From Candidatus Hydrogenedentota bacterium (GTDB lineage: Bacteria; Hydrogenedentota; Hydrogenedentia; Hydrogenedentales; SLHB01): a DNA stretch of 64,000 bases. The notes under the pieces are model-generated. The model searched no databases and was not told where the DNA came from. It saw only the letters and a list, made by a program, of their open reading frames with translations. The position numbers and the translations under genes were made by a program. Positions within the stretch are counted from its first letter, which is position 1; each line of letters starts with the position of its first letter. Positions 9,068 to 15,766 of the stretch are shown piece after piece. The DNA lies in the NCBI GenBank assembly GCA_013359265.1, contig JABWCD010000003.1, forward strand, positions 285,815-349,814. The letters are read 5' to 3'.

Positions 9068-9096
9068 TTGATGTTTCATCTGCAGGCCGGTATCCT
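9068..9096 (+). promoter_or_regulatory. Sigma-70-type promoter for the XRE regulator, implying a leaderless mRNA
   Basis: TTGATG (9068-9073), a 17-base spacer and TATCCT (9091-9096) form a near-consensus sigma-70 promoter. The ATG at 9103 is only six bases after the -10 box, so the transcript would start at or near the start codon. There is no Shine-Dalgarno. Confidence 0.55.
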
Positions 9097-9102
9097 TCCG
9101 GC

Positions 9103-9624
9103 ATGTCTCGCAACACGCCGCTGCGCAACCGGGTCAAAGAACTCCGCGAACGATTGAACGTCCGCCAGTCCGAGCTGGCGCGCGAGGCCGGGGTCACGCG
9201 CCAGACGATCATTGCGATCGAAAAGGGCCGATTGAACCCTTCTATTCTGATCTCCCTGAAGATCGCGAAGCTGCTGCGTGAGCCGGTGGACTATATTTTT
9301 TACTTGCAGCCCGGGTTCGACTATGAGCAGGAGGCCCGCGAAAACGCGAACCGGCCCAAGCGTGGACGCAAGAAGCGGGCGCCTGCTGCGCCGGTCGGCG
9401 AGCCGAGCGTGGCAGCGGCCCCGCCGGTTGCAGAACCGGCCCGCGTCGCGCCCTCGGTGGAAAAGACCCAACCCTCACCCGAACCGGCCTTGCCCAAGGA
9501 ACCTTCGCGCATAGAACCCGCGCCAGCGCCGGCGAAAAAGTCAGCGAGCGCACCCACCGTCGATAAAGACGCTCAAAAGGGCGACGACGCGAAGACCGGT
9601 CAGGCGATCTGGGATTTCTTCTAA
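9103..9624 (+). CDS. XRE-family helix-turn-helix regulator with a long Pro/Ala/Lys tail
   Basis: Residues 7-62 are a complete Cro/XRE helix-turn-helix: LRNRVKELRERLNVRQSELA, then TRQTIIAIEKGRLNPS and KIAKLLREPVDYIFYL. This resembles the short YgzD/Rv-type regulators that are usually about 70 residues long. Here it continues for roughly another 100 residues of low-complexity Pro/Ala/Lys/Glu sequence. The tail opens with a basic patch (KRGRKKR) that could add nonspecific DNA binding, and ends with an ordered QAIWDFF peptide. The promoter lies directly upstream with no room for a leader. HslV begins 45 bases after its stop. The target genes are unknown. Confidence 0.88.
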   Translation: MSRNTPLRNRVKELRERLNVRQSELAREAGVTRQTIIAIEKGRLNPSILISLKIAKLLREPVDYIFYLQPGFDYEQEARENANRPKRGRKKRAPAAPVGEPSVAAAPPVAEPARVAPSVEKTQPSPEPALPKEPSRIEPAPAPAKKSASAPTVDKDAQKGDDAKTGQAIWDFF

Positions 9625-9669
9625 TACAACGCCGCAACAACGGTTGCGCAGTCGGAGTTGATCATCGGC

Positions 9670-10203
9670 ATGGAGCAGTGGCACGCAACAACCGTCATTG
9701 GCGTTCGGCGAGACGGCAAGGTCGCCCTCGGCGGCGACGGACAAGTGACCGTCGGCAACACGGTGATGAAGAAGAACGCAACCAAGATTCGCCGGCTTGC
9801 GGAAGGCAAGGTCTTGGCAGGGTTCGCGGGCGCCGTGTCGGACGCGTTTACGCTCTTCGACCGGTTCGAGGGAAAGCTCAACGAGTTTAACAAGAACCTC
9901 GTGCGCGCGGCGGTCGAGCTGGGCAAGGAATGGCGTACGGACAAGTACCTGCGCAATCTCGAGGCGCTGCTCGCGGTGTGCGATTCGGAGACCTCGCTGG
10001 TCGTCGCCGGCAGCGGCGAAGTCATCGAGCCGGAGGACGGCATCATGGCGATTGGATCGGGTGGGCCGTTCGCGCTCGCGGCGGCGCGTGCGCTGCTCAA
10101 GCACACCGACTTGCCCGCGGACGCGATCGTGCGCGAAGCGTTGTCGACCGCCGCGGACATCTGCATCTACACGAATACCAACATCACCGTCGAGATGTTG
10201 TAG
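9670..10203 (+). CDS. hslV: ATP-dependent protease peptidase subunit HslV
   Basis: This 177-residue proteasome-beta-type peptidase shows the HslV signature: [22 protein letters not shown], then [33 protein letters not shown], and [14 protein letters not shown]. After processing, the Thr following MEQWHA would be the N-terminal nucleophile. ATG 9670 is preferred over the TTG 12 bases upstream because the GGAG is better spaced for it. HslV stacks as two hexamers and needs the HslU unfoldase, normally the next gene. Here the next gene is an alkylsulfatase, so hslU must lie elsewhere or be missing. Confidence 0.95.
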   Translation: MEQWHATTVIGVRRDGKVALGGDGQVTVGNTVMKKNATKIRRLAEGKVLAGFAGAVSDAFTLFDRFEGKLNEFNKNLVRAAVELGKEWRTDKYLRNLEALLAVCDSETSLVVAGSGEVIEPEDGIMAIGSGGPFALAAARALLKHTDLPADAIVREALSTAADICIYTNTNITVEML

Positions 10204-10217
10204 CGCGAGCGCAGCGG

Positions 10218-11951
10218 ATGCGGCAGACCGATCGAATGCGTTGCGCCGCGGGAACTCTCGCGTTCAGTGCACTGTTTCTCCTTGCGGGCTGCGGGGGTGG
10301 CCAACCCGCGCCGACCCCAACTCCACCAAAACCGCCCGATCTCGCCGCGCAATCCGAACTGTTTCGCAAAGGTGTCGAGAAGGTTGCCGACGGAATCTAT
10401 GTCGCAATCGGATTCGGGCTTGCCAATTCGATCCTGATCGAAGGTGACGACGGGGTCATCGTCGTCGACACGCTCGAAGGCCGCCCGCAGGCGGAAGCGG
10501 TGAAAGCCGCATTCGATGGAATCACCTCGAAACCGGTGAAGGCCGTCATCCTCACGCACAATCACGCCGACCATGTGTTTGGCGGTGCGGTGTTCACCGG
10601 CGGCGATCCGAACGTCCCCGTGATCGCGCACGAGTCCACCGCATCGCACATCGACCGCATCATCAACGTCGTCCGTGACGACATCTACGTGCGCAGCATG
10701 CGGATGTTCGGACAGTTGTTGCCGCCCGTAGACGAAGCGAACAGCGGCATCGGCATGCGGCTCGACTATCGGCCCGAGAACATCGCGCTTGCGCGGCCTA
10801 CGCAGACATTCTCGGACACGCTCGACATCACGATCGCCGGCGTCCGCTTCCATCTCGTTCACGCGCCCGGCGAGACGCCCGACCAAATCGTCGTGTGGCT
10901 GCCGGACAAGAAAGTGCTGCTGCCCGCGGACAACGTGTACCAGGCGTTCCCGAACCTGTACACGATTCGCGGGACATCGTACCGCGACGTGATGGAGTGG
11001 GTGGACAGCATCGACCGGATGCGCGACTTCGACGCGGAGTTCCTCGTGCCGTCGCATACGCGGCCGGTCGCCGGTAAAGAAGCCGTAGCGGACGTGCTCA
11101 CTGCGTACCGCGACGCGATTCAGTATGTTCACGATCAGACGGTCCGCGGGCTCAACCAAGGCAAGACGCCGGATGAACTGGTTGCGACCGTCAAACTGCC
11201 AGCGAACCTCGCGAACCACCCGTGGCTCGGTCAGTATTATGGAACCGTCGCGTGGTCCGTACGCGGCATCTACGATGGATATCTCGGCTGGTTCAACGGA
11301 GATGCGACAACGCTAAATCCATCGGAACCAACCGAACGCGCGCGAAAACTTGCCGACGCGCTGGCGCTGGGAAAGCCAATCTCGGAACAGGCGAAGAGTG
11401 CCCTCGCCGCGAAGGACTACCAGTGGGCCGCGGAGCTTGCACGGGAATGGACGCGCGTGGAGCCGGATTCCGTCGAGGCGCGCGACACGCTCGCGGATTG
11501 TTTCCGTGCGCTGGGAGCGGCGCAATCGAACGCAAACGCGCGCAATTATTACCTGACGCAAGCGCTCGAGTGGCGCGGCGATCTCGAAGTCGAGCCGAAC
11601 GATCCCTCGAGCGTGCCCGATTCGTTCATTGACGAACTGCCCATTGACGGATTTATGCGCGGCCTAGCCGTTCGGCTGAATCCCGAAGCGGCGAAGGACG
11701 CCAACACACTCGTTCAATTCTCGTTCACGGACATCGCGACGGATTACACCGTACACGTGCGCAACTGCGTCGCGGAAGTCCGCAAGCGCACTGTCGCGAA
11801 CCCAGCGATGAAGATCACGACGACGGCGAAGACGTGGAAACGGATTGCGAGCAAGAAGACGAACCCTGCAGGCGCGTATGCGTCGGGCGAAATTCAGGTC
11901 GATGGCGGCGTCGCGAATGTGATCGCGTTTCTACGCTACTTCGAGCGGTAA
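10218..11951 (+). CDS. Linear alkylsulfatase-type metallo-beta-lactamase-fold lipoprotein (SdsA/BDS1 family)
   Basis: Starting at ATG 10218, the 577-residue product has a lipoprotein signal with lipobox LLAGC. Next come KVADGIYVAIGFGLANSILIE, a metal site THNHADHVFGG, and PGETPDQIVVWLPDKKVLLPADN, which match the zinc-dependent SdsA/BDS1 linear alkylsulfatases. The middle alpha-helical dimerisation region (SYRDVMEWVDSIDRM, HPWLGQYYG, GYLGWFNGD) and a C-terminal SCP2-like domain (FIDELPIDGFMRGLAVRLN) complete the family architecture. These enzymes cleave sulfate from primary alkyl sulfates such as dodecyl sulfate. Lipidation would place it at the cell envelope. ATG 10236 is an alternative start; neither has a strong ribosome site. 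Confidence 0.9.
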   Translation: MRQTDRMRCAAGTLAFSALFLLAGCGGGQPAPTPTPPKPPDLAAQSELFRKGVEKVADGIYVAIGFGLANSILIEGDDGVIVVDTLEGRPQAEAVKAAFDGITSKPVKAVILTHNHADHVFGGAVFTGGDPNVPVIAHESTASHIDRIINVVRDDIYVRSMRMFGQLLPPVDEANSGIGMRLDYRPENIALARPTQTFSDTLDITIAGVRFHLVHAPGETPDQIVVWLPDKKVLLPADNVYQAFPNLYTIRGTSYRDVMEWVDSIDRMRDFDAEFLVPSHTRPVAGKEAVADVLTAYRDAIQYVHDQTVRGLNQGKTPDELVATVKLPANLANHPWLGQYYGTVAWSVRGIYDGYLGWFNGDATTLNPSEPTERARKLADALALGKPISEQAKSALAAKDYQWAAELAREWTRVEPDSVEARDTLADCFRALGAAQSNANARNYYLTQALEWRGDLEVEPNDPSSVPDSFIDELPIDGFMRGLAVRLNPEAAKDANTLVQFSFTDIATDYTVHVRNCVAEVRKRTVANPAMKITTTAKTWKRIASKKTNPAGAYASGEIQVDGGVANVIAFLRYFER

Positions 11952-11974
11952 CACAACCATTCAACACGGCGTAT

Positions 11975-12114
11975 GGAGTGCGGCAGCAAAGTCCGCTTCG
12001 GACGGCGCTGCCGCTTTGGCTTCCGGCGGAGCCGGATCCCTGGCAAATGACGCAGGTTCACGTCGAAACGTCGTGCTGTGTGAGCCAAAGCGGTAGCGCC
12101 CCTACTGCACCTCC
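11975..12114. repeat. Dispersed imperfect inverted repeat, copy 1 (~140 bp)
   Basis: The element lies between the alkylsulfatase stop and the convergent peptidase. Its left arm begins GGAGTGCGGCAGCAAAGTCC and runs through CGGACGGCGCTGCCGCTTTGG. The right arm contains CCAAAGCGGTAGCGCC and ends near 12114. The left arm is nearly identical over about 60 bases to the complement of the right arm of the copy at 28328-28476, so this is a mobile-type or MITE-like family rather than a local terminator. Confidence 0.65.
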
Positions 12115-12145
12115 CAAACGGCGTCCCTGTGCGTGCCGGGTATAC

Positions 12146-13012
12146 CTATAGCTGCTTGTACCCCTCCGTAAACAACCGATCCGCGGCGCGGAAATCGCCG
12201 GATTCAAACCCCTCCCTAAACCAACGAATGCGTTGCGCGGACGTTCCGTGCGTGAACGAATCGGGCACCACAGTTCCCTGGCTTTGTTGCTGCAAACGAT
12301 CGTCGCCGATTGCGTTTGCCGCATCGAGCGCTTCTTCGATGTCGCCAGGCTCGAGCACCTGCTTCGTCTTTTGAATGTGGTGCGCCCACACGCCCGCGAG
12401 ATAGTCCGCCTGCAACTCCAACCGCACGGAAAGCCGGTTCCCTTCCACTTCGTCCAGGCGCTGTTGTTCCGTGTGGACTTCGTCGCTCGTGCCGATGAGT
12501 TTCTGCACGTGGTGCCCAATCTCGTGCGCAATGACATACGCCTGCGCGAAATCGCCCGCCGCGCCAAATCGTTGGTGCAACTCGTCAAAGAATTGAAGAT
12601 CGAGATAGACCTGCTGGTCGGCTGGACAATAGAATGGCCCCACCGCCGCGCTCGCGCCGCCGCAACCGGACTGCACGCGCCCGCGAAACAGAACGAGTCG
12701 TGGTTCAATGTAGTCGTCGCCCGCCTGCTGGAACAGCGCGTGCCACACGTCTTCCGTGTCCGCAAGCACGACCTTCACAAACTCCGCGCGTTCGTCGTCC
12801 TGCGGACTGACCGGCCCGTCGAGAATCTGCCCACCCCCGAGTTGCTCCTCGAGCAGGCCCGACTCGAGCAACACCGTCGGGTCGCCGCCGCTCATGTACA
12901 GCATCAGCCCGATGATAACCAGCGTGCCGATGCCGCCGCCCGCCAGCCCCGGCCCCCGCATCGACCGCCGGTCCTCGACATTCGCGCTCGCGCGCCGTCC
13001 TTTCCAACGCAT
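12146..13012 (-). CDS. YpfJ-type neutral zinc metallopeptidase, membrane-anchored
   Basis: This 288-residue protein has GGAGG before its ATG. It matches the YpfJ/putative neutral zinc metallopeptidase family. It starts with MRWKGRRASANVEDRRS and a single membrane helix (LVIIGLMLYMSGG), then the extracytoplasmic domain with GPFYCPADQQVYLDLQFF, the zinc motif HEIGHHVQ, and the downstream glutamate region LELQADYLAGVWAHH. The C-terminal FTHGTSAQRIRWFREGFESG is typical. The family architecture is complete and active-site residues are intact, but the physiological substrate is unknown. It is convergent with the alkylsulfatase gene. Confidence 0.93.
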   Translation of the reverse strand: MRWKGRRASANVEDRRSMRGPGLAGGGIGTLVIIGLMLYMSGGDPTVLLESGLLEEQLGGGQILDGPVSPQDDERAEFVKVVLADTEDVWHALFQQAGDDYIEPRLVLFRGRVQSGCGGASAAVGPFYCPADQQVYLDLQFFDELHQRFGAAGDFAQAYVIAHEIGHHVQKLIGTSDEVHTEQQRLDEVEGNRLSVRLELQADYLAGVWAHHIQKTKQVLEPGDIEEALDAANAIGDDRLQQQSQGTVVPDSFTHGTSAQRIRWFREGFESGDFRAADRLFTEGYKQL

Positions 13013-13027
13013 GGCGGGCCTCCAAAC

Positions 13028-13226
13028 CTACTTGCGGACGGACTTCCTACTCTCTCTTCGCTGCACCGATGCCAACGGCACGCGCGGTTCATTCTTGCGT
13101 TGCTCTACGTGGAGACTGTCGTAGAAACCTTCCCATAATGCGCCATGCCGCTTGAGGTCGATAATGACGCCGATGCGGCGGCCTCCGGCGTCAACAAATG
13201 TAGGAAATTCCCTTCACCTCTCCTGT
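13028..13226 (-). pseudogene. Possible remnant of a Phd/YefM-like antitoxin gene without start codon
   Basis: A minus-strand frame of about 65 codons reads FPTFVDAGGRRIGVIIDLKRHGALWEGFYDS and continues to a basic tail and TAG. The pattern resembles small antitoxins that read as a beta hairpin with GxRVGVVLD followed by a helix. No ATG, GTG or TTG lies in frame before the conserved part. A GTG with a good GGAGAGG ribosome site is present just upstream but in another frame, so a short indel may have destroyed the gene. The resemblance is by eye only. An intact toxin-antitoxin pair lies about 100 bases away on the other strand. Confidence 0.35.
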
Positions 13227-13309
13227 CTCCAAGGGCACAGCCATTCGCACGAAAGCAGCGATCCGATTGTAACACACCCGACAAAGCCGCAGGCCGACGG
13301 TTGCGAGTG

Positions 13310-13318
13310 TGCTATCAT
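13310..13318 (+). promoter_or_regulatory. Extended -10 box 6 bases before the antitoxin start
   Basis: TGC plus TATCAT (13313-13318) is an extended -10 element. The ATG at 13325 is six bases downstream and there is no Shine-Dalgarno, so the toxin-antitoxin mRNA may be leaderless. The spacing is the same as at the promoters before 6639 and 9103. Confidence 0.45.
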
Positions 13319-13324
13319 TAAACC

Positions 13325-13519
13325 ATGACAACGATTCAAGCCAACTTGCCCGACGAACTGGTGCAGCAAGCTCGTGAGTTTGTAGATGAAGGGTGGGCGG
13401 GTGACTTTGACGCCGTACTTACAGAGGCGCTTCGCCGATTTCTCGATTCTCACGGGCCGCGAATCGCCGAGGAGCATGTACGCGACGATATAGAGTGGGG
13501 TATGCGCGGGAGTGAGTAA
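13325..13519 (+). CDS. Ribbon-helix-helix-type antitoxin (VapB-like)
   Basis: This 64-residue protein reads MTTIQANLPDELVQQAREFVDEGWAGDFDAVLTEALRRFLDSHG. It has a short beta strand (TTIQANLP) and two helices typical of ribbon-helix-helix DNA-binding antitoxins. An acidic C-terminal segment (AEEHVRDDIEWGMRGSE) would wrap the toxin. It overlaps the PIN-like gene by 8 bases, the expected antitoxin-first order. Such antitoxins neutralise the partner nuclease and repress their own promoter. The upstream region has an extended -10 box and no ribosome site. Confidence 0.8.
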   Translation: MTTIQANLPDELVQQAREFVDEGWAGDFDAVLTEALRRFLDSHGPRIAEEHVRDDIEWGMRGSE

Positions 13520-14015
13520 TGTCGCACCGGTCGTCGTTATATGCGACGCGGGGCCGTTGATTCACCTCGACGAGTTGAACGCGCTGGATTTGTTAGCCGA
13601 TTTTGATCGGATATTGGCGCCAAATTCATTTTGCAGCGAAGTCCGTCGCCACCGTCCGACTGTCTTTACACAGAAATCTGTATCGATACGTTGTGTAGCA
13701 CCTCCCGAATCTGCGGCAAGCGCTGCCGTCAGACTGGGCCGTCTCCTGTCTTTGCATCAGGGCGAAATAGATGCACTTGCACTCGCAAAATCGACGGAGA
13801 ATTCGCTGTTGCTCACGGACGATAACGCAGCGCGACTAGCGGCCACCAACCTGAGCATCCGCGTGCACGGGACACTTGGAGTACTGTTGCGCGCCGTTCG
13901 ACGCGGGCAGCGCAGCCGATCAGCGGCAGTAGAATTGCTTCATGATATTCCCTTCCGCACCACGCTTCACATCAAGCGCGACCTCCTATTGGACGCAATT
14001 AAAGCTCTCGAATAG
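13512..14015 (+). CDS. PIN-like (DUF3368-type) toxin nuclease
   Basis: Starting at GTG 13512 within the end of the antitoxin gene, the 167-residue protein has the layout of PIN-like toxins of the DUF3368 group. It has VVICDAGPLIHLDELNALDLL with the first acidic metal ligand, HQGEIDALALAKSTENSLLLTDDNAARLAATNLSI with further acidic residues, and VHGTLGVLLRAVRRG near the end. PIN toxins are Mg-dependent ribonucleases that stop translation when freed from their antitoxin. All expected acidic residues seem present, so the toxin looks intact. The RNA target cannot be inferred. Confidence 0.82.
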   Translation: MSNVAPVVVICDAGPLIHLDELNALDLLADFDRILAPNSFCSEVRRHRPTVFTQKSVSIRCVAPPESAASAAVRLGRLLSLHQGEIDALALAKSTENSLLLTDDNAARLAATNLSIRVHGTLGVLLRAVRRGQRSRSAAVELLHDIPFRTTLHIKRDLLLDAIKALE

Positions 14016-14066
14016 GAAGCCAGCAAGGCATACCAATGTGCAACAAAACCGAAGCGTGTTCGGCAA

Positions 14067-15227
14067 CTACTCGCACAACTCAAACACGCCCGCCGCGCCC
14101 ATCCCGCCGCCGATGCACATGGTGACGACGCCGTACTTCACACCGCGTTTGCGCATTTCGTCGATGATTTGGACGGAGAGCTTCGCGCCGGAGCAGCCGA
14201 GCGGGTGCCCGAGCGCGATTGCGCCGCCGTTGACGTTGACCTTCTCCGGATCGAGCTTGAGTTCGCGCACGACCAACTTCACTACGGACGCAAAGGCTTC
14301 GTTAATCTCGAAGAGGCCGACCTCGCTGAGTTTGATACCCGCGATCTCGATGGCTTTTGGGATTGCAGTCAATTGCGCGGGGCCGAGGTACTTCGGCGAA
14401 CCGGCAGCGACGTTGTAGCCGATGAGCTTTGCGAGCGGTTTCGCGCCGGTTTCTTTCAGACCCTTCTCGCTCATGAGCACGCAGGCCGCCGCGCCGTCGC
14501 TCATCTGACTCGAATTGCCGGCGGTGTGAAAACCGAGTTCCGGCGACGCCGCAAATGCGGGCTTCAACGCGAGCAACCCCTCCATCGTCGTATCGCGGCG
14601 CGGGCCTTCGTCAGTGTCAAACGTGATCGTTTTCCCGTTCACCGGCACTTGCAGCGGAACGATCTGGTCCTTGAACTTGCCGAGGTCGATTGCCGCGACG
14701 GCGCGCTGGTTGCTCATCAGCGCCCACTCGTCGAGTTCCTGGCGCGTCATCCTGAAATCGCGCGCGACGTTGTCGCCCGCGTTGCCCATCGCGATGTAAA
14801 TCTCGGGATAGTTCTTCGTGAGGTAGGGATTCGGCGCAGGCCGGGCGCCGGGGCCGTGCACCATGCTCATGCTCTCCGCGCCGCCGCCGATCGCGATGTC
14901 GAACAGCCCGCTGCTGATTTTCGCCGCGGCGATGACCATCGCTTCGAGCCCGGACGAACAGAAGCGGTTAATGGTCAACGCGCTCGTCGTGTCCGGCATC
15001 CCCGCGCGCAACGCCGCGATCCGCGCCATGTTCATGCCCTGCGCCTGCTCCGGGATCGCGCAGCCGAGCACGACATCCTGCACCTGCTCCGGCTTGATGC
15101 CCGCGCGCTCGACCGCCGCCTTAATGACCTCCGCCGCCATATCGTCCGGACGGTAATTCACCAGCGTCCCGCGGTTCGCCTTGCCCACCGCCGTCCGCGC
15201 ACCGGATACCACGTATACATCGTTCAT
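14067..15227 (-). CDS. fadA: Acetyl-CoA acyltransferase (thiolase), beta-oxidation type
   Basis: This 386-residue thiolase starts at the ATG 15225-15227, placed 8 bases after GGAGGTG; an in-frame ATG 6 bases earlier is possible. The nucleophile Cys90 lies in NRFCSSGLEAM, the GGAIALGHPLGCSGAK histidine loop is present, and the second catalytic cysteine is in MCIGGGMGAAG. It would cleave 3-ketoacyl-CoA to acetyl-CoA and a shortened acyl-CoA. It is the downstream partner of the FadN-like hydratase/dehydrogenase gene on the same strand, but a GxxExxY element now separates them. FCSSGL in place of the common MCGSGL is frequent in FadA-type rather than biosynthetic thiolases. Confidence 0.93.
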   Translation of the reverse strand: MNDVYVVSGARTAVGKANRGTLVNYRPDDMAAEVIKAAVERAGIKPEQVQDVVLGCAIPEQAQGMNMARIAALRAGMPDTTSALTINRFCSSGLEAMVIAAAKISSGLFDIAIGGGAESMSMVHGPGARPAPNPYLTKNYPEIYIAMGNAGDNVARDFRMTRQELDEWALMSNQRAVAAIDLGKFKDQIVPLQVPVNGKTITFDTDEGPRRDTTMEGLLALKPAFAASPELGFHTAGNSSQMSDGAAACVLMSEKGLKETGAKPLAKLIGYNVAAGSPKYLGPAQLTAIPKAIEIAGIKLSEVGLFEINEAFASVVKLVVRELKLDPEKVNVNGGAIALGHPLGCSGAKLSVQIIDEMRKRGVKYGVVTMCIGGGMGAAGVFELCE

Positions 15228-15249
15228 CGCCATCACCTCCAAGATTTAG

Positions 15250-15765
15250 CCACGGAGACACGGAAAACACGGAGTAAAACCTGCCACCGAAATCGCCGAT
15301 CGCTTCAAATTGAGATTCGCTTCACGCCGTCCTTTAACAGCTTTTCATTAAGATTCAGCAGAAATCCTCGTTTGATACCCAAAAGCTTCAAGTAAGTAAT
15401 CACCTGCGCCATATGAATATCATTAAGTTCCTCTACGGCTTTGAGTTCGAGAAGCAACTGCCCGTCCACAATGATATCCGCCTTAAAGCCGATTCCAAGG
15501 TCCCTGCCCTTGTAAACGACGTTAATCGGTACCTGGTTCTTCGCTGAAACACCCCGCTCTTCCAGTTCAATGAGCAGTGCGTGTTCATATATTGTCTCGA
15601 AAAGCCCAGGCCCAAGCTCGGCGTGCGCGGCAATGGCTGCGCCGAGTACTCGTTCGATCAATTCATCGGACGCTTCAACTAGCGGTTGCTGCGTTTCCCT
15701 TTCCTTTCTGCATTTGAAGAAGTTCGTAGTGTTGTATCGCCTCCGTGCTCTCCGTGTCTCCGTGG
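15250..15765 (-). mobile_element. GxxExxY element bounded by 25-base inverted repeats
   Basis: The segment carrying the GxxExxY gene is framed by a 25-base sequence at 15250-15274 (beginning CCACGGAGACACGG) and its near-perfect complement at 15741-15765 (23 of 25 matching). The right repeat abuts the fadN stop codon, and the left repeat directly precedes the fadA ribosome site. The cassette therefore sits exactly between two co-oriented genes. Single copies of the repeat occur at 29786 and 59929. No transposase is encoded, so how the cassette spreads is unknown. Confidence 0.65.
15305..15661 (-). CDS. GxxExxY family protein
   Basis: This 118-residue protein contains the name-giving motif in GPGLFETIYEHAL, then KNQVPINVVYKGRDLG, FKADIIVDGQLLLELKAVEEL and QVITYLKLLGIKRGFLLNLN. 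This is the full length of the GxxExxY family, a compact restriction-endonuclease-like fold with a D...ELK-type core. Its function is not established. The family is often found inside rRNA or between genes as intervening cassettes. The start is uncertain; TTG 15659-15661 is used because no in-frame ATG exists upstream. It lies between fadN and fadA inside flanking inverted repeats. Confidence 0.85.
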   Translation of the reverse strand: MIERVLGAAIAAHAELGPGLFETIYEHALLIELEERGVSAKNQVPINVVYKGRDLGIGFKADIIVDGQLLLELKAVEELNDIHMAQVITYLKLLGIKRGFLLNLNEKLLKDGVKRISI

Positions 15766-15766
15766 T

